NCBI GenBank assembly: GCA_039589195.1
Contig: JBDHHV010000001.1
Coordinates: 81,555 to 145,554 of the forward strand
Origin: JBDHAC01 sp039589195
GTDB taxonomy: Bacteria > Gemmatimonadota > Gemmatimonadetes > Palauibacterales > Palauibacteraceae
Reading direction: 5' to 3'
DNA length: 64,000 bases
Part shown: positions 31,980-40,942 of the stretch, piece after piece
Position numbering within the stretch: the first letter of the stretch is position 1
Layout: the number at the start of each line of letters is the position of its first letter
The notes under the pieces: generated by a model
What the model was told of the DNA's origin: nothing
Databases searched by the model: none
What the model saw: the letters and a program-made list of their open reading frames with translations, nothing else
Translations under genes and position numbers: made by a program

Positions 31980-32420
31980 ATGACAATGCTCGTTCGCCCC
32001 CGCCCCTTGCCCGCACGACGGCGGACCTGGCGGCGTGTCCCCTGGATTATCGGCCTCGTACTGGCGGGGGCGTCATGGCTTGGCGCATGCGCTCCGTCGA
32101 TCCTGGGCACTGATCCCGCCACAGGGTTCGACGTCCTCGTGACGCGCGGGCCGATCCGGCCCGTTGCCACGGAAGGGGAGAACAACTCGAGCCCGGTGGA
32201 GGGTGCCCTGGTGCACATCGAGCGCACCGACGCGTCCGGCGATACTCGGATCCGCACGGATGCGGAGGGAAGAGTGATCGCCGCCCTCGTTCCCGGTGAG
32301 TATCGGGTCGAGGTTCGTGAGTGTCCGGGGGCCATGTCGCTACCTTCGGCCGTCGCCTCCTCGGTGCAGGCCGGGCATCTGACGATGCTCGAGTTCTCGT
32401 GCGATACAGGGATCCGGTAA
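31980..32420 (+). CDS. Small lipoprotein with carboxypeptidase-regulatory-like (transthyretin-type) domain
   Basis: The 146-residue lipoprotein has GGAAGG 5 nt before its ATG. The N-terminus is basic (MLVRPRPLPARRRTWRRVP), then WIIGLVLAGASWLGAC with lipobox W-L-G-A-C. The mature part is one beta-sandwich: PVEGALVHIERTDASGDTRI, RTDAEGRVIAALVPGEYRVE. That pattern (small polar turn, then GxY strand) is typical of carboxypeptidase-regulatory-like or prealbumin-like domains, which act as structural spacers at the cell surface. Two Cys in the mature protein could form a disulfide. No enzymatic function is suggested. Confidence 0.65.
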   Translation: MTMLVRPRPLPARRRTWRRVPWIIGLVLAGASWLGACAPSILGTDPATGFDVLVTRGPIRPVATEGENNSSPVEGALVHIERTDASGDTRIRTDAEGRVIAALVPGEYRVEVRECPGAMSLPSAVASSVQAGHLTMLEFSCDTGIR

Positions 32421-32485
32421 ACGACCCTCGCGCTCTTGCCGAGTCCAGTCCGGGCAGCCCGGGACGAGCTCTAGTCGGCCGTCGG

Positions 32486-33838
32486 TTACACTCCGCTCGT
32501 CAGACCGAGAACTTCCGAAGCCAGCCACCACAGACCCACGAGGAGGATGGCGCCGGGAACGGCGAACCGCAGCCACCCGAACAGGAGCCTCGAGCCCACT
32601 CGGCTCGTGAGACCTAACTCCTTCAACGCGGCCGGCCGGCTCACCACCCAGGTCAGCGTTACGACGGCGACCCCTACGCCCAGCGTTTGCATCCCGGAAC
32701 CGAAGGTCAGGTCCCAGGGGACGAAAATGGCCATGTTCAGCGTCGGAGGTAGCGAGCACAGGAAGACGGTTCCGGCCATGATCCAGATCCCCCTCTCGCG
32801 CGGGATCCCTCGTCCGTCCGCCAGTCCGGCCGTCAGCACCTCGAACGCCGCGACATCCGACAGATAAGCGACCCCGAACAGGCTCGCGAAGAACAGGAAT
32901 CCGAACAGGGCCCCCAACGGCATTTGCGCGAAGGCGAGCGGGAGCGTCTCGAACAACAGCCCGGGTCCGCTCCCCGGCTCCAGACCAAACGCGAATACGG
33001 CAGGGAAGATCGCCAGCCCGGCCAGGAGGCCGACTGCCGTATCGCCCACCGCGGTCCACCGCGCGTTGCTTGGGAGTGACACATCGGATGGCAGGTACGA
33101 GCCGTAGATGACCATGAAGGTCCCGCCCAGCGACAGCGAGAAGATGGCCTGCCCCAAAGCGGCGACGACCACGCGTCCGTTGATCGCGGCCGGCTCGAAT
33201 TTCAGGAGGTACCAGTCGAGACCCTCTCCGGCACCGGGCAACGTCAGGGCTCTGAGGATCAGGATGCAGAGCGACACGAAAAGGGCGGGTACCAGGAGCC
33301 GGCTGGCGCGTTCGATCCCGGCGCGCAGCCCCAGTCGGATCATGCCCACGCAGCCGAGAATCACGGCTCCCGTACACGCGGCCTGCAGGACGAACGAGCG
33401 AGCATCGAACCCGCGCTCGGGTGGCAGGATCGCGGTGGAGAACGACGAGAAACCCGCGCCGCGTGCCAACTCACCGAGTCCGAAGAAGAGCACCCACCCG
33501 AGGACGGCCGTGTAATACGCGGCGCCCATCGTCATCACGAAGAAGAAGAACCAGCCTACGGCGCCTCCCAGCGGCAGACCCGCCCGGGCGAACGCTCCGA
33601 CCGGTCCGCGTCGGGTCTTTCGGCCGAGCGCCCACTCCGCCATGAGCGCGGGGGCGCCGATCACGAACACGAAGGCGATGTAGAGGAGCACGAAGGCGGA
33701 ACCGCCGAACTCACCCACCATGTACGGGAAGCGCCAGATATTGCCGAGGCCGGCGGCGACTCCGATCATCGTGAAGACGGCACCGAGCCGCGTGGCGAAG
33801 CGTGCGCGCTCCGCGCGCGGTGAGTTGGAGGAGGGCAT
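32486..33838 (-). CDS. Neurotransmitter:sodium symporter (NSS/SNF) family transporter
   Basis: This 450-residue transporter of the LeuT fold has a characteristic TM1 (FTMIGVAAGLGNIWRFPYMV, with the unwound GLGNIWRFPY), then WALGRKTRRGPVGAF, and TM6-TM8 segments such as AALGQAIFSLSLGGTFMVIY. It imports amino acids or related solutes with Na+. The length is short for eukaryotic members but normal for bacterial 11-12 TM forms. The gene stands alone on the minus strand, divergent from nothing nearby; substrate unknown. Confidence 0.92.
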   Translation of the reverse strand: MPSSNSPRAERARFATRLGAVFTMIGVAAGLGNIWRFPYMVGEFGGSAFVLLYIAFVFVIGAPALMAEWALGRKTRRGPVGAFARAGLPLGGAVGWFFFFVMTMGAAYYTAVLGWVLFFGLGELARGAGFSSFSTAILPPERGFDARSFVLQAACTGAVILGCVGMIRLGLRAGIERASRLLVPALFVSLCILILRALTLPGAGEGLDWYLLKFEPAAINGRVVVAALGQAIFSLSLGGTFMVIYGSYLPSDVSLPSNARWTAVGDTAVGLLAGLAIFPAVFAFGLEPGSGPGLLFETLPLAFAQMPLGALFGFLFFASLFGVAYLSDVAAFEVLTAGLADGRGIPRERGIWIMAGTVFLCSLPPTLNMAIFVPWDLTFGSGMQTLGVGVAVVTLTWVVSRPAALKELGLTSRVGSRLLFGWLRFAVPGAILLVGLWWLASEVLGLTSGV

Positions 33839-33885
33839 GTGGCGGGCGAGCCCGAGCCTACTCCGGGGGATGCCTCAACGCCCGA

Positions 33886-34314
33886 TCAATCGTCGCGCTC
33901 GTACGAGACAATGTTCTCCCACTCGCTCGGGTCAGAACGCGCCACGACGGCTACCACGGGCTCCTCGTCGCTGCTGTTGAACACCTCGTGCGGGACCCCC
34001 GGCTCGATGAAAATGAAATCCCCCGCCTCATTCTCGACCGAGTGCTTCAGCCCGGGACCGTACTCGTGCCGTACGCGACCCTGGAGGATGAACAGCATGA
34101 CGTCAAAGTCCACGTGGATATGTGCGTACGCGACGCCACCCGGGGGGATGGTAGCGACGTTCATGGAGAATTGTGTGGCCGGGACGTTCTTCTCGGACAG
34201 GCCCGGCGTGTACCGGATCCCGTTCCACTCGCGCGTGTTCTCCGGGGCTCGAAGGACGTGAATCCCTTCGCCGTACTCGACGGCCGCCCCGAGGTCGAGG
34301 CCTTCGTGGCTCAT
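33886..34314 (-). CDS. Cupin-domain protein
   Basis: The 142-residue single-domain cupin has motif 1 in GVAYAHIHVDFDVMLFILQG, with two His and an acidic residue as metal ligands, and motif 2 in GDFIFIEPGVPHEVFNSSDE, with the third His. The protein has no extra domains. It could be a small-molecule isomerase, dioxygenase or ligand sensor; nothing in its surroundings narrows this. It is transcribed away from the metH riboswitch promoter, sharing the 34315-34402 spacer. Confidence 0.8.
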   Translation of the reverse strand: MSHEGLDLGAAVEYGEGIHVLRAPENTREWNGIRYTPGLSEKNVPATQFSMNVATIPPGGVAYAHIHVDFDVMLFILQGRVRHEYGPGLKHSVENEAGDFIFIEPGVPHEVFNSSDEEPVVAVVARSDPSEWENIVSYERDD

Positions 34315-34401
34315 GATTCTTGACTCCCTCCGCGTCCGTGAGGGACGGAACCGCGGGTTCGTGTCCGCGGACGGTTACTTGCATGGCGACGCGCTTCGAA
34401 G

Positions 34402-34430
34402 TTCCCACCGCGTCGAACGGTCCCTATATT
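34402..34430 (+). promoter_or_regulatory. Promoter of the metH transcript
   Basis: TTCCCA (34402-34407) and TATATT (34425-34430) are separated by 17 bp. The predicted start, about 34437, yields a leader of about 125 nt that contains the SAM-II aptamer and a terminator hairpin. Confidence 0.55.
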
Positions 34431-34463
34431 GCACCAACGGAGCACTGTTCGGACAGCCGATGG

Positions 34464-34513
34464 TACGTGGTGATTTGAGGCAGATTGCGGCCACGTTAAA
34501 GAAGTCGCTAAAG
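34464..34513 (+). promoter_or_regulatory. SAM-II (metA-type) riboswitch aptamer
   Basis: The sequence follows the SAM-II consensus closely: CGTGG (34466-34470) then TGATTTG, a short variable part, TTGCGG, CCACG (34491-34495) pairing with CGTGG to form P1, then TTAAAGAAGTC and the pseudoknot strand GCTAAA (34507-34512). SAM-II RNAs bind S-adenosylmethionine and turn off methionine genes. Here it sits immediately before an intrinsic terminator and the metH start, so SAM should reduce metH transcription or translation. The class is best known from Alphaproteobacteria. Confidence 0.88.
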
Positions 34514-34549
34514 AGCCCGCCCCGGCGCGACTAGCGGCGGGGCTTCTTT
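34514..34549 (+). terminator. Intrinsic terminator/attenuator of the SAM-II riboswitch
   Basis: AGCCCGCC (34514-34521) pairs with GGCGGGGCT (34536-34544, one bulged G) and is followed by TTCTTTG. It begins directly after the aptamer and ends just before the metH ribosome binding site (GGAGG, 34553-34557), so folding of this stem would stop transcription before the GTG. Confidence 0.7.
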
Positions 34550-34561
34550 GTTGGAGGAAAT

Positions 34562-37500
34562 GTGACGCAAGATCGCGACAGCCGGGTGCGGGCGCTGCGG
34601 GGCGCGTTCGAGAACCGGATCCTGGTGCTCGATGGCGCGATGGGGACCATGATTCAGCGCCTTCGACTCGAAGAGGATGATTACCGGGGCGATCGATTCG
34701 GGGATCACCCGACACCGCTGCAGGGCAACCACGACCTCCTGTCTCTCACCCGCCCGGGTGCGATTGCGGATATCCACCGTGGGTATCTGGATGCGGGTGC
34801 CGACATCATCGAGACGAACACGTTCAACGCGCAGGCGATCTCGCAGGCCGACTACGGTACCGAATCGGCGGTCGCCGACATGAACCGGGAGGCGGCCAGG
34901 ATCGCCCGGGCCGCGGCTGACGAGTTTACGGCCCTCGACCCGGCGCGGCCGCGCTTCGTCGCGGGCAGTCTGGGCCCGACGAACAGAACGGCGTCGCTCT
35001 CACCCGATGTCGAGAATCCGGGCTTCAGGGCAGTGACCTTCGACGAGCTGGCCGCCGCCTATCGGGAGCAGGGAGAGGCGCTCATCGAAGGCGGGGTCGA
35101 CCTGCTCCTCGTGGAGACCGTGTTCGACACGCTGAATTGCAAGGCGGCGTTGTTCGGGCTTCTCGAGCTGGTCGAGACCCTCGAAGTCGACGTGCCGCTG
35201 TGCGTATCGGGGACGATCACGGATCGAAGCGGCCGTACCCTGTCCGGCCAGACTACTGAAGCGTTCTGGTATTCGATTCGGCACGGGAACCTGTTTAGCG
35301 TGGGCCTGAACTGCGCGCTCGGGGCCAGCGACCTGCGCCCGTACGTGGAGGAGTTGTCTCACCTGGCGGATACCCTCGTGAGTTGCCACCCCAACGCGGG
35401 CCTGCCCAACGAGTTCGGGGAGTATGACGAGAGCCCCGAAGCGATGGCCGAGGTATTGGGCAGCTTCGCGGATGACGGACTCGTCAACCTCGTCGGCGGT
35501 TGCTGCGGGACCACGCTGGAGCACACGCGAGCCCTGGTCGACCGAGTACATGGCCTCGCTCCGCGAGTCACTGCCCGAGCTTCGATGCTACCCTCTCTGA
35601 GTGGGCTCGAGCCGCTCGTGATCCGGCCGGACACCCTGTTCGTCAACATCGGGGAGCGGACGAACGTGACGGGCTCGGCGCGCTTCGCCCGGCTCATCCA
35701 GGAAGACCGCTTCGAGGACGCGATCGACGTCGCGCGAGACCAGGTAGTGAATGGCGCGCAAATGATTGACGTCAACATGGACGAGGGTCTCCTCGACTCG
35801 GTCGCCGCGATGGAGCGCTTCCTGAACCTGATCGGGGCCGAGCCGGACATCGCCCGGGTTCCGGTGGTGGTCGACTCGTCTCGCTGGGAGGTGATCGAGG
35901 CGGGTCTCAAATGCTTGCAGGGGAAAGGGGTCGTGAACTCGATCAGCCTGAAGGAGGGCGAGGAGTCGTTCCTGGAGCAGGCGCGGCTGATTCGGCGGTA
36001 CGGAGCTGCCGTGATCGTGATGGCGTTCGACGAAGACGGGCAAGCCGACACCGAGGATCGGAAGGTGGAGATCTGCCAGCGTGCTTTCGCGCTGCTTACC
36101 GAGAAGGTCGGCTTCCCACCCGAAGACATCATCTTCGATCCGAATATCTTCGCCGTAGCGACGGGTATCGAGGTGCACAACGAGTACGGCCATGCCTTTC
36201 TGGAGGCCACCCGCCGCATCAAGGAGACACTCCCCGGGGCCTCGGTGAGTGGTGGCGTGAGCAACTTCTCGTTCGCGTTCCGCGGCAACGACGCGGTGCG
36301 TGAAGCCATGCACTCCGTATTCCTGTATCACGCGATCCGTGCCGGGCTCGATATGGGCATCGTGAATGCGGGTCGCCTTCCGGTCTACGACGATATCCCT
36401 GCCGAGCTTCTCGAGGCCACCGAGGACGTCTTGTTCAACCGTCGTACCGATGCCACCGAGCGCTTGACCGAAATCGCGGGTCGCGTGAGTGGGCGGACGG
36501 AGCGCTACGGACCCGATCTCGCCTGGCGGGAGCTAAGCGTTGACGAACGCCTCTCGCACGCACTGGTCGAAGGGATCGTCGACTTCATTGAAGAAGACAC
36601 CGAGGAGGCGCGGCAGAATTGCGAACGCCCCCTGCACGTGATCGAAGGTCCGCTCATGGGAGGCATGCAGCGCGTCGGAGACCTCTTCGGAAGCGGGAAG
36701 ATGTTTCTCCCCCAGGTGGTCAAGAGCGCGCGGGTCATGAAGAAGGCCGTGGAGTATCTCGTCCCGTTCCTCGAGGCGGAGCGCGACGGCGAGGGGATCG
36801 CCCTCCGTCGAGCCAAGGGCAAGATCCTGCTCGCCACCGTGAAGGGGGACGTGCACGATATCGGGAAGAACATCGTGGGGGTCGTGCTCGGGTGTAACAA
36901 CTACGAAGTGATCGATCTCGGTGTGATGGTTCCCGCGGATCGAATCCTGTCGACTGCGCGCGAAGAGGGGGCCGACATCATCGGACTGAGCGGCCTCATC
37001 ACGCCCTCTCTGGATGAGATGGTGCATGTGGCGGCCGAGATGGAGCGTCTGGGGTTCGAGACCCCGCTCCTGATCGGTGGGGCCACTACCTCGCAGAAGC
37101 ACACCGCCGTGCGGATCGACGAACGATACACGGGACCGACGGTGCACGTTCTGGATGCTTCCCGGTGCGTGGGGGTCGTATCCAGCCTGCTCAGTCCCGA
37201 ACGTCGCGACCCGTACGCACGCGACGTCGCCGAGGCGTATGCGCAGGTTCGCGTCGAATACGTCGAGCGCGAAGGGAAGCGACGCTTCGTCTCGCTCGAT
37301 GAGGCGCGAGCCAATCCCTGGACGTGCGACTGGGAGACGTACACGTGTCCACGACCACGTGAAAGTGGGATCACGGTCTTCGAAGACTACCCGATAACGG
37401 AGTTGATCGGGTTCATCGACTGGACTCCCTTCTTCTCGGCCTGGGAGTTGCGCGGCCGCTATCCGGCCATCCTGGACGATGCCGTCGTCGGAGACTCCGC

Positions 37501-38290
37501 CCGCAGGTTGTTCGAGGACGCCCGGGACTTGCTGGAGCGCATCACGAGAGAGCGTCTCCTCACCGCGCGTGCGGTGGTGGGCTTCTTCGCTGCGGCCTCG
37601 CGTGGCGACGACGTGGTCCTGTACGAGGATTCCGATCGGAGCCGGACTCTGGCGGTCGTACACCACCTGCGGCAGCAGATGGAACGCCGGCAAGGGCGTC
37701 CCAACGTATGTCTGGCGGACTTCGTGGCGCCCATCGACAGCGATGTGGAGGACTGGATCGGAGCGTTCGCCGTGACAGCCGGCATGGGGTTGGAGGAGCT
37801 GTGTGCCGCGTTCGAGGCGGATCACGACGACTACCGGAGTATTCTCGCAAAGGCACTGGCTGATCGGCTCGCCGAGGCGCTCGCAGAGCGACTACACCAG
37901 CGGGTGCGGACCGAGCTGTGGGGATACGCGCCGGGTGAATCGCTCGGCAACGATGAGTTGATCGCCGAAGCGTACGAGGGAATACGACCGGCTCCGGGTT
38001 ATCCCGCGTGTCCGGATCACACGCAGAAGCGTGTGCTGTTCGACTTGCTCGGTGTGCGACGCCGAATCGGGGTCGAGCTGACCGAGCAGTTGGCGATGTG
38101 GCCGGCTTCCTCGGTGAGCGGTTGGTACTTCTCGCACCCGGACTCGTTCTACTTCGGGGTCGGCAGGATCGATCGGGACCAGATCGTGGACTACGCGTCA
38201 CGCGCCGGCATCTCGCTTTCCGAGGCCGAGAAATGGCTGTCTTCGAATCTAGCCTATACGCCCGCACCCGAGCCCGTGGCCGGGTCATGA
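34562..38290 (+). CDS. metH: Cobalamin-dependent methionine synthase, full length
   Basis: It transfers the methyl group of 5-methyl-THF to homocysteine through cobalamin. All modules are present in 1242 residues. The homocysteine domain has zinc Cys251 (LNCALG) and Cys314-Cys315 (GGCCGTT). The pterin domain is about 355-615 (FVNIGERTNVTGSARF). Then come the cap and B12 domains with axial His765 in DVHDIGKNIVGVV, and the reactivation domain (RANPWTCDWETY, then PGYPACPDHTQK). The GTG at 34562 follows GGAGG by 4 nt. It lies downstream of the SAM-II riboswitch and overlaps the next gene as ATGA. Confidence 0.96.
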   Translation: MTQDRDSRVRALRGAFENRILVLDGAMGTMIQRLRLEEDDYRGDRFGDHPTPLQGNHDLLSLTRPGAIADIHRGYLDAGADIIETNTFNAQAISQADYGTESAVADMNREAARIARAAADEFTALDPARPRFVAGSLGPTNRTASLSPDVENPGFRAVTFDELAAAYREQGEALIEGGVDLLLVETVFDTLNCKAALFGLLELVETLEVDVPLCVSGTITDRSGRTLSGQTTEAFWYSIRHGNLFSVGLNCALGASDLRPYVEELSHLADTLVSCHPNAGLPNEFGEYDESPEAMAEVLGSFADDGLVNLVGGCCGTTLEHTRALVDRVHGLAPRVTARASMLPSLSGLEPLVIRPDTLFVNIGERTNVTGSARFARLIQEDRFEDAIDVARDQVVNGAQMIDVNMDEGLLDSVAAMERFLNLIGAEPDIARVPVVVDSSRWEVIEAGLKCLQGKGVVNSISLKEGEESFLEQARLIRRYGAAVIVMAFDEDGQADTEDRKVEICQRAFALLTEKVGFPPEDIIFDPNIFAVATGIEVHNEYGHAFLEATRRIKETLPGASVSGGVSNFSFAFRGNDAVREAMHSVFLYHAIRAGLDMGIVNAGRLPVYDDIPAELLEATEDVLFNRRTDATERLTEIAGRVSGRTERYGPDLAWRELSVDERLSHALVEGIVDFIEEDTEEARQNCERPLHVIEGPLMGGMQRVGDLFGSGKMFLPQVVKSARVMKKAVEYLVPFLEAERDGEGIALRRAKGKILLATVKGDVHDIGKNIVGVVLGCNNYEVIDLGVMVPADRILSTAREEGADIIGLSGLITPSLDEMVHVAAEMERLGFETPLLIGGATTSQKHTAVRIDERYTGPTVHVLDASRCVGVVSSLLSPERRDPYARDVAEAYAQVRVEYVEREGKRRFVSLDEARANPWTCDWETYTCPRPRESGITVFEDYPITELIGFIDWTPFFSAWELRGRYPAILDDAVVGDSARRLFEDARDLLERITRERLLTARAVVGFFAAASRGDDVVLYEDSDRSRTLAVVHHLRQQMERRQGRPNVCLADFVAPIDSDVEDWIGAFAVTAGMGLEELCAAFEADHDDYRSILAKALADRLAEALAERLHQRVRTELWGYAPGESLGNDELIAEAYEGIRPAPGYPACPDHTQKRVLFDLLGVRRRIGVELTEQLAMWPASSVSGWYFSHPDSFYFGVGRIDRDQIVDYASRAGISLSEAEKWLSSNLAYTPAPEPVAGS

Positions 38291-40128
38291 GCGAGCGGCT
38301 GCGCGAGCTGATCGGGGATGGATGCGTGCACCTCATGGATGGTGCCATGGGGACCGTGCTTTACACTCGCGGCGTGTTCGTGAATGTCTGTTACGATGAG
38401 TTGAACCTTACCCAGCCTGACGTGGTCCTCGGCATACACTCCGACTACGTGCGGGCCGGTGCAGAGCTCATCGAGACGAACACGTTTGGCGCGAATCCCG
38501 TGAAGCTGTCCGCCTTCGACCTGGACGGTCGGACCGAAGAGGTGAACGAGGCCGCCGCCCGACTCGCCCGGCGTGCGGCCGGTGAGCGGGCTTGTGTGCT
38601 GGGCGCGATCGGTCCGCTGGGGATCCGGATCGAGCCGTGGGGTCCGACCTCTATCGACGAGGCGGTCACGTTCTTCAGCCGGCAGGCGACGGGTCTCGCG
38701 GAGGGTGGAGTAGACGGCTTCGTGCTCGAGACGTTCAGCGACATTGAAGAGCTGCACGCCGCGTTGCTGGGTGCGCGTGCGGTCGCGGACCTGCCCGTCT
38801 TCGCCCAGATGTCCTTCGGCGAGGCCGGGGAGACGGCCTATGGGGCGACCGTCGAGGCCGTCGCGGAAGCGGCGGAAGAATGGGACGTGGAGGTGTTCGG
38901 TCTCAATTGTTCGGTGGGACCGTCGGCGGCGCTCGAGACCGTGGAGCGGATGATGGGGGTCACCTCCCTCCCCATCTCGGCACAGCCCAACGCCGGGCTC
39001 CCCCGAGATGTCGGTGACCGGAAGATCTACCTCGCGAGTCCCGAGTACATGGCGCGATACGCCCGCCGGATCGCGGAGGCGGGAGCGAGGTTCGTCGGTG
39101 GGTGCTGCGGGACGACCCCTGAGCATACCCGCCACATGGTCGAGTTGCTGGGTGCCGCGCAGAGTCGGACGCCGCGGGTTCGAGTCGACCCGGCCCACGA
39201 CCCGATGGACCCGAATCGGATCGAGCCTCTCTCGCTCGACGACCGCTCCGCGTTGGGGCGCAAGCTGGCCACCGGAGAGTTCGTGCGTACGGTCGAGCTG
39301 ACCCCGACTCGGGGCTGGGAGCCGCGCGAGCTCATCGCGCGGACCCGGCATCTTCGAGACGCCGGGGTCGACGCGGTGAACATTGTCGACCCATCAGCCG
39401 CCAGCAGTCGCATCGGCTCGTTACCGGCCGCGATCATCGTCGAGCGCGAGGTCGGGGTCGAGACCGTTGTCCACTACACGTGCCGCGACCGAAACATGCT
39501 GGGTATGGTGACCGACCTCTTGGGCGCTGCGGCCGCGGGGGTCAGGAATCTCCTCCTGGTGACCGGTGATCCGCCCCGGAGCGGGCCGTACAGCACGACG
39601 GGCGTCTACGACATCGACAGCATCGGACTCACCAACGTGGTGCACCAGCTGAACCGTGGGCGGGATCCGGGTGGCTCCGCCATCGGTGCCCCCACATCGT
39701 TCGTTATCGGGGTGGCTTGGAACCAGACTTCGATGGACCGTGAAGACGAGTTGCGCCGCTTCGCGTGGAAGGTTCAGGCGGGCGCGGACTTCGCGATCAC
39801 CCAACCTGTGTTTGATCCCGACCATTTCTTGGAGGCGCTCGCACCGGTCAGGGAGTACGGAATCCCCGTGTTGGCGGGCATCTGGCCCCTGCTTTCTCTA
39901 CGAAACGCGGAGTTCCTCGCGAACGAGGTGCCGGGGCTGGAGGTGCCACAGTCGGTCGTCGATCGCATGCGCGACGCGGAGGACGGCGGGCGGGAAGCGG
40001 CTGAGCGGGAGGGCGTCAAGCTGGCGCGCGAGGTACTCTTGTCGATCGGCGACTCGGTTCAGGGGGTCATGATCAGCGCGCCCCGGAATCGCGTCGAGCG
40101 CGCCCTGGCGGTCCTCGAAGGCGACTAG
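38287..40128 (+). CDS. Bifunctional homocysteine S-methyltransferase / methylenetetrahydrofolate reductase
   Basis: The 613-residue fusion is of the YitJ type. The N-terminal half (about 1-300) is a homocysteine methyltransferase barrel with zinc ligands in FGLNCSVGP and FVGGCCGTTPEH. The C-terminal half (about 320-610) is an MTHFR barrel: VRTVELTPTRGWEPRELIAR, HYTCRDRNMLGMVTDLLGAA, NLLLVTGDPP and FAITQPVFDPDHFLEAL. It is coupled to metH by ATGA, so one transcript makes both 5-methyl-THF (MTHFR half) and the enzyme that uses it, under SAM control. The N-terminal part also resembles MetH's first domain. The stop TAG lies in the CTAG into which the IS element inserted. Confidence 0.93.
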   Translation: MSERLRELIGDGCVHLMDGAMGTVLYTRGVFVNVCYDELNLTQPDVVLGIHSDYVRAGAELIETNTFGANPVKLSAFDLDGRTEEVNEAAARLARRAAGERACVLGAIGPLGIRIEPWGPTSIDEAVTFFSRQATGLAEGGVDGFVLETFSDIEELHAALLGARAVADLPVFAQMSFGEAGETAYGATVEAVAEAAEEWDVEVFGLNCSVGPSAALETVERMMGVTSLPISAQPNAGLPRDVGDRKIYLASPEYMARYARRIAEAGARFVGGCCGTTPEHTRHMVELLGAAQSRTPRVRVDPAHDPMDPNRIEPLSLDDRSALGRKLATGEFVRTVELTPTRGWEPRELIARTRHLRDAGVDAVNIVDPSAASSRIGSLPAAIIVEREVGVETVVHYTCRDRNMLGMVTDLLGAAAAGVRNLLLVTGDPPRSGPYSTTGVYDIDSIGLTNVVHQLNRGRDPGGSAIGAPTSFVIGVAWNQTSMDREDELRRFAWKVQAGADFAITQPVFDPDHFLEALAPVREYGIPVLAGIWPLLSLRNAEFLANEVPGLEVPQSVVDRMRDAEDGGREAAEREGVKLAREVLLSIGDSVQGVMISAPRNRVERALAVLEGD

Positions 40129-40942
40129 TAAGGGGTGATTTGTCGTATATTGGGTGCATGGAAATCACACAGGCTCAATACGAGCGGATCGAGTCATGTC
40201 TTCCACGGCAGCGTGGGAACGTGAGCATCTCTAACCTACAAGTGCTGAACGCAATCCTGTACGTGGCGGAGCACGGCTGCAAGTGGCGGGGTCTTCCGAA
40301 GCGGTTCGGTAACTGGCACACGATCTATACGCGGATGAATCGCTGGGCGAAGGCCGGGGTCCTGGACCGTGTGTTTCGAGCGCTTCAAGAGCAGCAGATC
40401 ATCCGGGTCAAGGTCGAAGCGTTGAAGCTGGACAGCACGATCGTGAAGGTTCACCCGGACGGTACGGGGGCCCTGAAAAAGGGGGCCCCCAGTCCATCGG
40501 GAAGTCCCGAGGCGGCTGGACCACCAAGATTCATATGGTTGCCGCAGATGCTCGAACGGTGATCGCCTTCTCCCTGTCTCCGGGCCAAGACCATGACGCG
40601 CCGGCAGGCCGCGAGCTGCTGCGGACGCTGGCGCCGCCAGATCCCGGCGTGGGACTCGTCATGGACCGCGCGTACGAAGGGAATCAAACCCGGCAACTGG
40701 CCCTGGATCTGGGCTTCACCCCCGTCGTGCCGCCCTTGAAGACCCGCGTGAGTCCGTGGGAGTACGACCAAGCGTTATACCGTCAACGCAACGAGATCGA
40801 ACGTCTATTCCGGCGCCTCAAGGGCTTCCGCCGGATCTTCTCGCGCTTCGATAAGCTCGACGTCATGTTCACGGCCTTCATCCACTTCGCCTTCATCGTG
40901 GACATGCTACTTAGTGTTAACAGGCCCTAGAACAGGCCCTAG
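40129..40942 (+). mobile_element. IS5-type insertion sequence between CTAG sites
   Basis: About 810 bp carrying an IS5-family transposase lie between CTAG at 40125-40128 and CTAG at 40939-40942, the YTAR-type target typical of this family. The right end reads GTTAACAGGCCCTAG followed by a second AACAGGCCCTAG, so the terminal 12 bp are duplicated in tandem (40919-40930 and 40931-40942). A matching left inverted repeat (GGGCCTGTTAAC) is not present at 40129, so the left end seems eroded and the copy is probably immobile. Confidence 0.8.
40158..40930 (+). CDS. IS5-family DDE transposase, two frames joined by programmed -1 frameshift
   Basis: The first frame runs from ATG 40158 (MEITQAQYERIESCLPRQRG) with a helix-turn-helix region and the first catalytic Asp in EALKLDSTIVKVHPDG. 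It meets a slippery run (AAAAAGGGGG, 40476-40485). A -1 shift there continues as GGWTTKIHMVAADARTV, the second Asp in GLVMDRAYEGN and the Glu in QRNEIERLFRRLKGFRRIFS. Without a shift, the first frame ends at 40562. Two overlapping frames with an A/G slippery run are usual in the IS427 subgroup of IS5. The DDE residues are intact, so the protein may be active even if this copy's ends are not. Confidence 0.85.

Noticed and set aside
34437..34561. Cobalamin riboswitch upstream of metH
   Set aside because: B12-dependent metH would make this plausible, but no B12 box is present and the sequence fits SAM-II closely.
40129..40157. Left inverted repeat of the IS element
   Set aside because: TAAGGGGTGATTTGTCG does not match the complement of the right end (GGCCTGTT...) beyond chance, so no left repeat was called.
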